From Rhodococcus sp. (in: high G+C Gram-positive bacteria) (GTDB lineage Bacteria > Actinomycetota > Actinomycetes > Mycobacteriales > Mycobacteriaceae): a stretch of DNA of 64,000 bases. The translations under genes were made by a program, and so were the position numbers. The number at the start of each line of letters is the position of its first letter. Within the stretch, counting starts at the first letter, position 1. The DNA lies in NCBI RefSeq assembly GCF_023264675.1, contig NZ_JAHFVG010000002.1, positions 1 through 64,000 of the forward strand. The letters run 5' to 3'. A model generated the notes under the pieces. The model was not told the DNA's origin. It searched no databases and worked only from the letters and a program-made list of their open reading frames with translations. Below, in pieces: positions 1-7,602 of this stretch.

Positions 1-246
1 GAGGATTCTTTAGACGGTTGACTCGAAGGATCACACGATGGCCGCTCTACATCCGTGCACAACACGGATTCGTAGAGGGGCTCGGCCACCGAGTTACACC
101 ACTCTATGGGGCACTACTCAGAGTCGGTAGGGAACCCGTCGACGCTGGTGAACGAGGGAACCCCTGTCCGGGACGTTCCGAGTGGAGTCCATCCACGATC
201 CGCCGCTGAATCGTATGTTGGGATCCTCGTTCGGTCGAAACCCGAC

Positions 247-262
247 AGTGATGCAGATCACT
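247..262. promoter_or_regulatory. CRP/GlxR-like site upstream of csbD copy 1
   Basis: AGTGATGCAGATCACT is a perfect dyad of the GTGA-N6-TCAC form used by CRP/FNR-family regulators such as actinobacterial GlxR. It lies 81 nt before the CsbD start. The same element sits 83 nt before the second CsbD copy at 38753-38766, although the sequence between site and gene has largely diverged, so it appears to have been kept by selection. The assignment to a CRP-type protein is inference. Nothing else was recognised in bases 1-246. Confidence 0.5.
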
Positions 263-342
263 CGATTTCGACACTCGGTCTCAGTGGTGGTGTCCGACTT
301 ACCTCTGCAACGTTCGATCACACATACAGAACAGGTGTAACC

Positions 343-513
343 ATGAGCTTCGTGGACAAAGCCAAGAATGCAGCAGAAGATGCTCTCGGAAAGGCCAAGG
401 AAGTTGTCGGGGATCTCACCGACAACAAGGATCTGAAGGCCGAGGGCAAGTCCGATCAGGGATCTGCCGGCGTCAAGAAGATCGGCGAGAACATCAAGGA
501 CACCTTCAAATAG
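343..513 (+). CDS. CsbD family stress protein, copy 1
   Basis: 56-residue CsbD-like protein, very hydrophilic and rich in Lys, Asp and Gly, with the usual features: an N-terminal DKAKNAAEDALGKAKEVVG segment, a central EGK-DQG stretch and a Lys-rich end. CsbD proteins are general-stress proteins of unknown biochemical role, cytoplasmic and probably poorly folded. The ATG at 343 is chosen because homology begins at MSFVDKAKN; a longer in-frame extension to 106 has no family match. A near-identical copy lies at 38849-39019, differing by about one residue. The gene stands alone, with a CRP-like dyad upstream and a hairpin downstream. Confidence 0.9.
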   Translation: MSFVDKAKNAAEDALGKAKEVVGDLTDNKDLKAEGKSDQGSAGVKKIGENIKDTFK

Positions 514-544
514 TCCTCGACTTCTCTTCGTGCGATTGTCCGAG

Positions 545-569
545 GCCGCCGACTACCGTCGGCGGCTTT
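545..569 (+). terminator. Hairpin terminator after csbD copy 1
   Basis: GCCGCCGAC - TACC - GTCGGCGGC followed by TTT, a 9-bp perfect stem with a 4-nt loop 32 nt after the CsbD stop. The stem sequence recurs after the second CsbD copy at 39050-39071. Confidence 0.7.
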
Positions 570-593
570 GATCGACGTTGAAGGAGATTGGTG

Positions 594-791
594 CTACTCG
601 TGCTCGCGCAGCGCCGCAACGGGGCACGCACCGATAGCCGACCGCGCCGATGGAGCTAGCTCGCCGGGTATGTCGGCGTCCTGGTAGGAGTAGAGGAGAT
701 CGCCGTCGTCATCCAGGGCGAACAACCCCGGTGCTTGCTCGGTACACAGTCCGTGACCCTCACACCGACTCCAGTCGACGTCGATCTTCAT
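594..791 (-). CDS. 3Fe-4S/4Fe-4S single-cluster ferredoxin, P450 partner
   Basis: 65-residue ferredoxin with the pattern C10-x2-H13-x2-C16 ... C56-P. The His in place of the second Cys of a 4Fe-4S motif is typical of the 3Fe-4S ferredoxins that give electrons to actinobacterial P450s. The ATG (789-791) overlaps the P450 stop as ATGA, so the two are translationally coupled and this is almost certainly the P450's redox partner. It is the last gene of the five-gene aromatic operon. No ferredoxin reductase gene is present in that operon, so electrons must come from a reductase encoded elsewhere. Confidence 0.88.
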   Translation of the reverse strand: MKIDVDWSRCEGHGLCTEQAPGLFALDDDGDLLYSYQDADIPGELAPSARSAIGACPVAALREHE

Positions 792-1990
792 GGCAGGGTT
801 CCTTTCGTGGGCACCAGCTCGAGCGGCAAGTGCTCGAGGCGATGGATGATGTTGTTGACGGACCACTTCGGGGTTCCCGCCGATTCGATGCGCTCGACAC
901 GTCGGGCAAGGGCGCGCAATATCGCGCGAGTCTCCAGCCGGGCCAAGCCCTGTCCGGCGCAGCCGTGGGTGCCTGATCCGAAACCCAGCTGCCGGGCGGC
1001 GTCGCGGGTGATGTCGAACGTGTCGGGGTCATGCCATTCGCGATGATCCCGGTTGGCCGATGCGTAGAGCACCAGTACGCGTGCCCGGGCAGGAATAGCA
1101 GTGCCGGCGATGACGGTTTCGCGACTGGTCCTACGGGAGAAGGCCCGCAACGGGGATTGGATTCGAACCACTTCGTTGATGGCGTTGGGAATCAGATCGA
1201 GGTTTTTGCGCAAAGCCTGCCACTGATCCGGATGTTGCGCGAACAAATACAGGGCGCTCGAGATCGCGCCGATCGTTGTGTCCAACGACGGCGCCAGGTA
1301 GTCGACCATCAATGCCGGACACTGCGAGATCTCGATCCTTCCTTCGTCTGCGGCGGCGAGGATGTCATGTCCCATGCTGCCGTCGAGGACTGTTCTGTCG
1401 CGTACTACCCGGCGTGAGAATGCCAGCATTTCGACGGCCGCTTTGGTGGCGCCGATGGAATGCTTGTTGATCGGGCCGAGCGAGTCGAATGTCGCTCCAG
1501 CCCAGCGTAGTAGGTCGTCACGGCCCTCGACGGGCCATCCCACCAAATCGGGTACCACCGACAACGGAAGTGCGGATGCGAGATCCCCGACGCCATCGAC
1601 GAGGGGCTTGGTCATCGCGGACTCGACGACCTGTTCGGCAAGGCGTTCGACGGTGTCGGTCATCGACCGCAGTGCTCTCGGCGTCAACCGGTGCGCGATG
1701 ATCGATCGTTTGTTCGCGTGTTCGTCGCCGTCGCTGCTGAGCGTGGTACCACGTCCGATTCGGTTCGCGATCGGATTGAGCGCAACACCGTCGCCGGAGA
1801 TGAATGTTTCGTCGTCCAGGAGTACAGCTTTGCAGTCTGCGTATCGCGAAATTGCGTAGGCACGGTGACGGGGTAGCCACACGGCGGGGCCGAGGGCACG
1901 AAGCTCGGCGTAGTGCGGATAGGGGTCCAGTATTGCGTCGGTGGAGTAGATGTCGTGTCGGTACTGCGGGATTGCCGTGTTAATCGCCAT
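788..1990 (-). CDS. Cytochrome P450, CYP199-like
   Basis: 400-residue soluble P450. Visible signatures: I-helix APSLDTT (233-239), ExxR as E273-V-V-R276, and heme loop FGSGTHGC with proximal Cys344. From memory its overall pattern resembles the CYP199 family of para-substituted benzoate oxidases (YAELRALGPAVWLPRHRAYAI, FDSLGPINKHS, C-terminal LEHLPLEL), whose members O-demethylate 4-methoxybenzoate-type acids; that substrate is inference. The start overlaps the 3' end of the upstream hydroxylase gene by 11 bp and the stop overlaps the ferredoxin start. It probably prepares a methoxylated or unactivated aromatic acid for the hydroxylase and ring-cleavage enzymes of the operon. Confidence 0.88.
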   Translation of the reverse strand: MAINTAIPQYRHDIYSTDAILDPYPHYAELRALGPAVWLPRHRAYAISRYADCKAVLLDDETFISGDGVALNPIANRIGRGTTLSSDGDEHANKRSIIAHRLTPRALRSMTDTVERLAEQVVESAMTKPLVDGVGDLASALPLSVVPDLVGWPVEGRDDLLRWAGATFDSLGPINKHSIGATKAAVEMLAFSRRVVRDRTVLDGSMGHDILAAADEGRIEISQCPALMVDYLAPSLDTTIGAISSALYLFAQHPDQWQALRKNLDLIPNAINEVVRIQSPLRAFSRRTSRETVIAGTAIPARARVLVLYASANRDHREWHDPDTFDITRDAARQLGFGSGTHGCAGQGLARLETRAILRALARRVERIESAGTPKWSVNNIIHRLEHLPLELVPTKGTLP

Positions 1991-3581
1991 TCGATTTCCT
2001 GACTGGACGAGCGGACAGGTGCGGAGGAACGGTGTTCGGAACCAGGGTGTACAGCGAGGACACCGACCTGCTTGCAGCCATCACGGTTCGGTCCGGTCTG
2101 ACGATCGCCGCAATCGCACGACCGTGCGCTAGCCATGAACCCAGCTCGGATGTACGGGGCACCTCGACCACGACGGCGCCGCGGCGAGTGATCTCACGGC
2201 GTTGCCCGGGGCTGGGAGGGGTGATGGTCACGAACAGTGTGCGATCAGGCGCAACATCGTCGAGTCGTATCCCCCCTTGCACGAAGGTATTCGGGCAGAG
2301 CGAGCCGGCGTGATCTCGACGCGCGGCGCGGCGGCGCCGAATCAACGCAGATTCAGGTAGGCGCGGTGTTGCACTGTCGGTCATCCTGGTGTTCAGGAGC
2401 GGTACTCGAACGAGCCGAGGCACCAATCGCTTTCGGGCGAAATCGCCGGCAGATCCGCCACCGGTCATTGCCCAGCCCACTGTGATCGCGAGTGAGATCA
2501 ACCCTGTGACGTGAGGTTTTCTCTCCTGTTCGTAAGTATCGAGTGCGCTCTCGGGCTGGACTCCGCGCTGTACGGCGACGAGTTTCCAGACGAGGTTCTT
2601 CGCATCCCGTAGTCCGGCTCCCAAGCCTTGACCGATGAACGGGGGAGTGAGGTGGGCTGCGTCTCCGAGCAGAAGTATGCGACGCTCACGCCAACGATCG
2701 ACTACCTGTGCGCGGAAGGTGTATTCCGTCGACCTGATGAGTTCGAGGTCAGCCGAGGGGGCGGCGGCAATCCAGGGCGCGATCAGTGGCCGAATCGCTT
2801 CGAGAGTGCTGTAGTCGGAGGCCGATTCGTGTTCGAGTAGCCGGAACTCCCAGCGATAGCGGGTTTCTCCGATTCTCATATACGTCCCGGCTCGGGCGGT
2901 GTCACAGAGCTGGTGCACACCGTCCCACTGGTGCAGGTCCGCAGTAGTGGCGATGTCGATCACCAACCACCGTTGCTCGAACCCCAGTTCGTGCATCGAC
3001 GATCCCATCGCCGCACGGACGGTGCTGTTGGCGCCATCGCACCCGAGCACGTAGTCGGCGGTGACCGATCGTGTGGCGCCGCGTTCTCTGTCCGTGTAGT
3101 CGACTCGTACGTGATTCTGGATGTTCGCGACGTCGACGACCTCGCAGCTGCCGCGGAAGATGACGGTGTCGCACCGGTTCATCCGCTCTCGAAGTAGTGC
3201 CTCGAGATGAGGTTGATCGAACATGTTGGCGCAGGGAAAGCCATGGGGCATCTCGCGTGGATCGCGACCGAACTCGGCAAGGGTGGACATATCGCGGCTG
3301 ATCAAGCGGAGACCGCGGCCCGGGCGGGAGATCGCTCGAAACTCTTGCGTCAGGCCCAGATCTCCCAATATACGGTGGATCTCGTCGTCGAGGTGCACGG
3401 CGCGGGGTTGCGGAAATGGATCTTCCCACCTGTCGAGCACCAGACAATCCACCCCGTATTGCCCGAGAAGCGACGCCGCGGTCATTCCTGTCGGCCCGGT
3501 ACCGACAATGACGACGCTGTGGTGCTCGACCGTCGACGACGGAGCGGGATCGATGCGTACATCCGTGGAACGGATGTTCAT
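1980..3581 (-). CDS. FAD-dependent aromatic hydroxylase (MhpA/PheA-type)
   Basis: 533-residue class A flavoprotein monooxygenase. Starting from ATG 3581 it shows the FAD Rossmann motif VVIVGTGPTGMTAASLL near residue 23, the middle GCDGANSTVRAA (DG-type) motif, and the second FAD motif LLLGDAAHLTPPFIGQGL, followed by a C-terminal thioredoxin-like region as in MhpA-type 3-(3-hydroxyphenyl)propionate hydroxylases. It would hydroxylate a phenolic ring ortho to an OH using NAD(P)H, giving the catechol for the extradiol enzyme. The ATG overlaps the stop of the hydrolase gene (ATGA). The frame is open upstream, but family homology begins after the chosen start. Confidence 0.88.
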   Translation of the reverse strand: MNIRSTDVRIDPAPSSTVEHHSVVIVGTGPTGMTAASLLGQYGVDCLVLDRWEDPFPQPRAVHLDDEIHRILGDLGLTQEFRAISRPGRGLRLISRDMSTLAEFGRDPREMPHGFPCANMFDQPHLEALLRERMNRCDTVIFRGSCEVVDVANIQNHVRVDYTDRERGATRSVTADYVLGCDGANSTVRAAMGSSMHELGFEQRWLVIDIATTADLHQWDGVHQLCDTARAGTYMRIGETRYRWEFRLLEHESASDYSTLEAIRPLIAPWIAAAPSADLELIRSTEYTFRAQVVDRWRERRILLLGDAAHLTPPFIGQGLGAGLRDAKNLVWKLVAVQRGVQPESALDTYEQERKPHVTGLISLAITVGWAMTGGGSAGDFARKRLVPRLVRVPLLNTRMTDSATPRLPESALIRRRRAARRDHAGSLCPNTFVQGGIRLDDVAPDRTLFVTITPPSPGQRREITRRGAVVVEVPRTSELGSWLAHGRAIAAIVRPDRTVMAASRSVSSLYTLVPNTVPPHLSARPVRKSNGD

Positions 3582-4516
3582 CGTTGATACCTGACCGAGG
3601 TCCGTTGGACGCCGAGATCGAGTAGGCCGTCGTCGGTGGCGATGGTCAGTTCGACGATGTCGCCCTCGCGGAGGTAGCGGGGGTTCGATGCCTGCTTCTT
3701 GAAGAATATCTTCCACTTGAGGGCAGGCGGCAGGAGTGCTCCGATGAGTTCGATCGGTTTGGCCGGTGCTGTGAGTGCGGTGCCTCCGGGGGTTCCGGTG
3801 AGCAGGATATCGCCTGGGTCGAGGCGCTGGAAAGCGTTGAGTGTGCGTAGCGCTTGAACCGGTGAGTAGATCATGTCGGCGACCGTACTGTTCTGCCGCA
3901 CTTGTCCGTTCACGCGCAGGATCAGTCGTAGGTTCTCGAACTTCGTGAATTCACCCTGTTCGAGTATCACCAACTTCGGTCCGATCGGGGTGAAGGTGGG
4001 GTACGACTTCGCCTCGTAGAACTGCGTTTTCGGTAGTTGCACATCGCGCGCGGAGACATCGTTCGCAATGACGAGCGCTGCGACGTAGTCGGCGATTTCG
4101 GCGTAGTCGATCGTTGTGCCCACCGGAATCGGCTTTCCGAAAACCACCCCGATTTCGATTTCGTAGTCGAGCAGGGCGACGTGCGAGGGCCTGACGATGT
4201 CATCGGTCGGTCCGCTGATCGAGCCGGACGCCTTCCTGAAGAAGGCGAGCGGGACGGTCTCGGGGTTCATTCCCGAATCCTTCACATGGGAGGCGTAGTT
4301 GGTCATCTGCGCGACGACTCGACAAGGCGCGGTGACGGGGGAGACCAGGTCCAGTGATTCCACCGGAACTGTTGGCTCGCTCGCTGCTGCGGCGTCCACG
4401 GCGGCGCGGTCGGCAAGCAGTTGGGCGGTGGTCTCAGCCGTGGTCTCGATTCTTGCAGCACCGGAAGGCTGTTGTACCCACCAGGCGTCGACGGTGCGCA
4501 GGACGGAAATGCTCAT
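3578..4516 (-). CDS. Fumarylacetoacetate hydrolase family protein
   Basis: 312 residues with the FAH-fold core: an acidic metal-binding motif DYEIEIGVVFGKPI, NDVSARDVQ, the KSYPTFTPIGPKLV loop and LLTGTPGGTAL. The family includes hydratases, decarboxylases and C-C hydrolases acting on 2-oxo acids released from meta-cleaved catechols. Placed between an extradiol dioxygenase and an aromatic hydroxylase, with 4-nt ATGA overlaps on both sides, it probably hydrolyses or hydrates the ring-cleavage product. The exact reaction cannot be read from the sequence. Confidence 0.87.
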   Translation of the reverse strand: MSISVLRTVDAWWVQQPSGAARIETTAETTAQLLADRAAVDAAAASEPTVPVESLDLVSPVTAPCRVVAQMTNYASHVKDSGMNPETVPLAFFRKASGSISGPTDDIVRPSHVALLDYEIEIGVVFGKPIPVGTTIDYAEIADYVAALVIANDVSARDVQLPKTQFYEAKSYPTFTPIGPKLVILEQGEFTKFENLRLILRVNGQVRQNSTVADMIYSPVQALRTLNAFQRLDPGDILLTGTPGGTALTAPAKPIELIGALLPPALKWKIFFKKQASNPRYLREGDIVELTIATDDGLLDLGVQRTSVRYQR

Positions 4517-5667
4517 GAGGTAGCTACTTTCAAGAGGCCACGGAGGCGTTCGGAGTCGAATTCGTTGTCGCTGCGGAGCGCGGAAACGATGGAACGTAGT
4601 TCGCGGATGGACTGCCGCCCCGGCGAGATGCCGAGGAAGTCCTTGGTTGCCGGTGGACCCCACTGCGCCAGACCTGACGCCGTCATCGGTGCCCAACCGG
4701 GAGTGATGCTTGCATCGAACATGTCGCCGTCACTGAAGTGCTCGACGAGAAAGCCGTCGGGATCGCGCCAGTAGTCGAATATCTGACTGCCCTCGATGTG
4801 GCGGCCGATCCCCCACGAATGGTTGTATCCGCGCGCCGTGAGAAATTCGCTTCCGGCGGCGATGGCGTCGAGGTCGCAGACTTGGTAAGCCGAGTGCACA
4901 TATCGATCGGACGGACCGAGGGTCATGGCGAGGCTGTGGTGATCGGTGGGGGTGTCGCCGCAGTCGCATCGCAGAAAACTCATGACCGGCCCACGTTGGC
5001 GCTGGCCGTCGTAGTACAGGAAATCGCTGACGACGAGGCCCAGATTCTCGAGGTACCAGTCGAGATTCTCCAGATATCGGGTGCGCTGTAGTACGAGGTG
5101 TCCCAGACGCTGCACGCGCGCGGGTTCGCGCGGTGGACGCTGTGGCGCGTTGATGCGTGTGTCGGGTTCACCGAAGTTGAAGGTGTGGGCAGTTTGACCG
5201 GGCAGTTCGGGAACGGGATTCAGGTCGGCCACAACTCTGATGGGCAGGCCACCCGGGTCGTGGACCGTGACACCGAGCCCGCCGATGCTCTCCGGCAATC
5301 GCTTCGCGGTGGTGCCGCTGGCGTCGGCAAGTCGAAGGATGTCGGCATCGTTCTCGGCCAGGAACGCTGCACCGACAAATCTTGTGCGTGCTCCTTTACT
5401 GATAAGGACACACGGACCGTCTGCGCCCGTGCCTCGGAGGTGCAATTCATCGTCGGTTCGGAGCGTAACCGCGAATCCGAATGCCTCGGCAAAGGTTTGA
5501 GCCTTCGCCAGATCGGGCTTCTGGAATTCCAACCACGCGATGTCGCGGACTTTGATGACCGGATTCCTGGCGCGGCCGGGGTGCTCACCGTGGAGGGCAC
5601 CTCGATCTGCATGCATGTCTTTGTGTCCATCGACGTGCGAACGGGCAACCGAGCGGCGATCGAGCAT
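4513..5667 (-). CDS. Extradiol ring-cleavage dioxygenase (VOC superfamily)
   Basis: 384-residue two-domain VOC protein resembling type I extradiol dioxygenases. The C-terminal catalytic half carries the metal ligands in order: His in RLGHLVLQR, His in YVHSAYQVCDLD, and Glu in FLVEHFSDGD. The N-terminal domain (DIAWLEFQKPDLAKAQTFAEAFGF) is the non-catalytic barrel. The start is fixed by AAGGAG five nt before the ATG at 5667. It is the first gene of the minus-strand operon, facing a divergent tetR across a 132-bp gap containing a perfect palindrome. Substrate is presumably a substituted catechol made by the hydroxylase two genes downstream. Confidence 0.85.
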   Translation of the reverse strand: MLDRRSVARSHVDGHKDMHADRGALHGEHPGRARNPVIKVRDIAWLEFQKPDLAKAQTFAEAFGFAVTLRTDDELHLRGTGADGPCVLISKGARTRFVGAAFLAENDADILRLADASGTTAKRLPESIGGLGVTVHDPGGLPIRVVADLNPVPELPGQTAHTFNFGEPDTRINAPQRPPREPARVQRLGHLVLQRTRYLENLDWYLENLGLVVSDFLYYDGQRQRGPVMSFLRCDCGDTPTDHHSLAMTLGPSDRYVHSAYQVCDLDAIAAGSEFLTARGYNHSWGIGRHIEGSQIFDYWRDPDGFLVEHFSDGDMFDASITPGWAPMTASGLAQWGPPATKDFLGISPGRQSIRELRSIVSALRSDNEFDSERLRGLLKVATS

Positions 5668-5701
5668 CCGAACTCCTTACTGTTGAGGATATCGTCACTC
5701 A

Positions 5702-5715
5702 TGAGATATATCTCA
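5702..5715. promoter_or_regulatory. TetR operator candidate TGAGATATATCTCA
   Basis: Perfect 14-bp palindrome in the gap between the extradiol dioxygenase gene (minus) and the tetR gene (plus), 35 bp from the former start and 85 bp from the latter. Divergent placement fits one operator controlling both promoters; binding by the TetR at 5800 is inference. Confidence 0.55.
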
Positions 5716-5799
5716 GTCAAGGGTTCTGTCGAAATCATCAGTTGTGACGACCTGGGTTAAGGTGGGTGTTCGGTTGGGCATCGAGGGAGCAGAACAGGC

Positions 5800-6444
5800 A
5801 TGAATGCACCGATAAATCGGCTCGAGCGACGCAAAGCGCGCACGCGGTCGGCGCTCATCGGCGCTGCCCAAAGCCTGATCGCCGCCGGCAATCCGAACGT
5901 CCCGGTGTCGGAGATAACCCAGGCCGCCGATGTGGGGATGGGTTCGTTCTACAACCACTTCGAGAGCAAAGAGCAACTGTTCGCCGCCGCTGTCGACAAC
6001 GCGCTCGAGGCGCTGGGCAGCTATCTCGACATACTGACAGCAGGCCTCGACGACCCAGCCGAGATGTTTGCACAATCGTTTCGGCTGACAGGCAGACTGT
6101 TCCGGCTACAGCCCGAGATGTCCCGGGTTCTCGTCAATTCGTGGACAGGTCTGATGGCTTCCGACCGGGGCCTGGCGCCGAGGGCCCTGCGAGATATTCG
6201 TGCGGGAGTGGACGCAGGGAGATTCACGGTCGATGATCCTGATCTCGCCCTTGCGATGGTCACCGGCTCGCTACTCGGGCTGGGGCAGCTTCTCCTGCAG
6301 AATCCTGATCGTGACGACGTGGCGGCTGTGGATCGGGTAGCGCTAGACCTTCTTCGCGTGCTCGGCGTACCGGAATCCGAAGCCGACGTCCTGTGCCGGC
6401 GGCCGGTCCCCGAGCTTGACCAGTTGGTGAAACGCGACCCGTGA
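5800..6444 (+). CDS. TetR family regulator of the aromatic operon
   Basis: 214 residues with an N-terminal TetR helix-turn-helix (ARTRSALIGAAQSLIAAG ... VSEITQAADVGMGSFYNHFESKEQLFAAAV, about residues 12-58) and a helical ligand-binding C-terminus. Divergently transcribed from the extradiol/FAH/hydroxylase/P450/ferredoxin operon, so probably its local repressor with an aromatic acid or its CoA ester as inducer. The start at 5800 follows a weak Shine-Dalgarno sequence; no better upstream start is present. Confidence 0.88.
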   Translation: MNAPINRLERRKARTRSALIGAAQSLIAAGNPNVPVSEITQAADVGMGSFYNHFESKEQLFAAAVDNALEALGSYLDILTAGLDDPAEMFAQSFRLTGRLFRLQPEMSRVLVNSWTGLMASDRGLAPRALRDIRAGVDAGRFTVDDPDLALAMVTGSLLGLGQLLLQNPDRDDVAAVDRVALDLLRVLGVPESEADVLCRRPVPELDQLVKRDP

Positions 6445-6530
6445 CGTGTGGCCCTCGACTAGGGCATCGAACAACCGCGGAGGTTTCGGTTGATTCGAAA
6501 GTTCGGCGCCAGTGACGTTTTCGGTCGACG

Positions 6531-7265
6531 TCACTCGCTCTGCCTGGACAGCGTCTGCGACAGATAGTCGTCCAGTGCCTTTTCCTGCACGCGGTCGAGG
6601 GCCCGGGCAAGTTCTGCCTGCGCCGATTTCATCGCCAGGCTGCGCATCTTCTCGAACATCTCGGTGGTCTCGGCGACCTCGCCCGACCCCGGCAGCCAAC
6701 CCGGACCGTGTTTCGCCACCAGATGGTCTGTCACGCTCCCCACCATCGACTCGGCAACGTCGTTCATCTTCGAGGCGGTCAGCTCGTGCTGATCGAGCAA
6801 TTGCTCGACGGTGAAGCCGTACTGGCTCAGATCCGCGAAGACTTCGAGAAGTGTTGGGTCGAGGATCTCGCACTGATCTCCGTCGATCCTGATCAAATTC
6901 GCTTCGGTCAGTCGGGCAACGATGTGCTCGCTGTCGGCACCGAGGAACTCGGCGACCAGTTCGACCGGAACGATGGTGGTCTCTTCCGTCGACCACTTTC
7001 GGGTCACGATTTCTTGGAGCCCGAGGATCTCCTCCAGATCTTTGCCCTGCTCCCAGCCCGAGAGGAAATCGGTGATGTGCGCCGAGGTGAATCCCCGTTG
7101 GAGCAGCGCGTCGATCACCTTGAGTCGAGTCAGGTGATCGTCGTCGTAGATGCCGACTCGACCTCGGAGGGTGGGCGGTGGAAGTAGCCCGCGTTCCTGG
7201 TACGCCCGCACGTTGCGTGTGGTCGTCTTGGCCTCTCGAGCCAAGTCGTCGATTCGATACTCCAC
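6531..7265 (-). CDS. MerR family transcriptional regulator
   Basis: About 244 residues from a GTG at 7265. The protein opens with EYRIDDLAREAKTTTRNVRAYQERGLLPPP, the MerR winged HTH, followed by a long helical effector region (about residues 80-244) without the Cys pattern of metal-sensing MerRs. The GTG is preferred because GTAGGGAG lies just upstream and relatives usually begin MEYRIDDLA; an ATG at 7316 is possible. It lies downstream of, and on the same strand as, the mymA-like monooxygenase operon, and converges with the tetR gene across 86 bp. Confidence 0.82.
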   Translation of the reverse strand: MEYRIDDLAREAKTTTRNVRAYQERGLLPPPTLRGRVGIYDDDHLTRLKVIDALLQRGFTSAHITDFLSGWEQGKDLEEILGLQEIVTRKWSTEETTIVPVELVAEFLGADSEHIVARLTEANLIRIDGDQCEILDPTLLEVFADLSQYGFTVEQLLDQHELTASKMNDVAESMVGSVTDHLVAKHGPGWLPGSGEVAETTEMFEKMRSLAMKSAQAELARALDRVQEKALDDYLSQTLSRQSE

Positions 7266-7345
7266 CGATCTCCCTACCTTCACCGCGCGTCGACCCACAG
7301 GATATACGGCGAGCATGCGGCGGACAGTAGAGGCGGATCCGAACT

Positions 7346-7582
7346 TCATGGCACGGAAAGCATGTTCTCGTGCAATGCGTTCACTTGCAGTGCGAGGGTC
7401 CCGACGAGATCGAGCGCGTCCAGTTTGGCGTCGAGCTGGGCGAGCACCTCCTGCACCTTGGCCAGCGTCACCGCCACCTCGTCGAGAGTTCCATCGACGC
7501 GCCCCAGCACGACGTCGACGTTGCCGAGGGCCTTGTCGGCCCGGCCGATGAGGTCGGCCGGGTTCTTCGGAAGGAAACCCAT
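7346..7582 (-). CDS. Small helical hypothetical protein (78 aa)
   Basis: 78 residues beginning GFLPKNPADLIGRADKALG, then a regular run of hydrophobic positions every three to four residues (NVDVVLGRVDGTLDEVAVTLAKVQEVLAQLDAKLDAL), predicting one long amphipathic helix or coiled coil. No membrane segment or cysteine. GAAGAG precedes the ATG. It is the last gene of the operon, 20 nt after the Baeyer-Villiger monooxygenase gene, and could be a phasin-like or scaffold protein; the function is unknown. Confidence 0.7.
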   Translation of the reverse strand: MGFLPKNPADLIGRADKALGNVDVVLGRVDGTLDEVAVTLAKVQEVLAQLDAKLDALDLVGTLALQVNALHENMLSVP

Positions 7583-7602
7583 GGTCTCTTCTTTCGTGAG
7601 TG

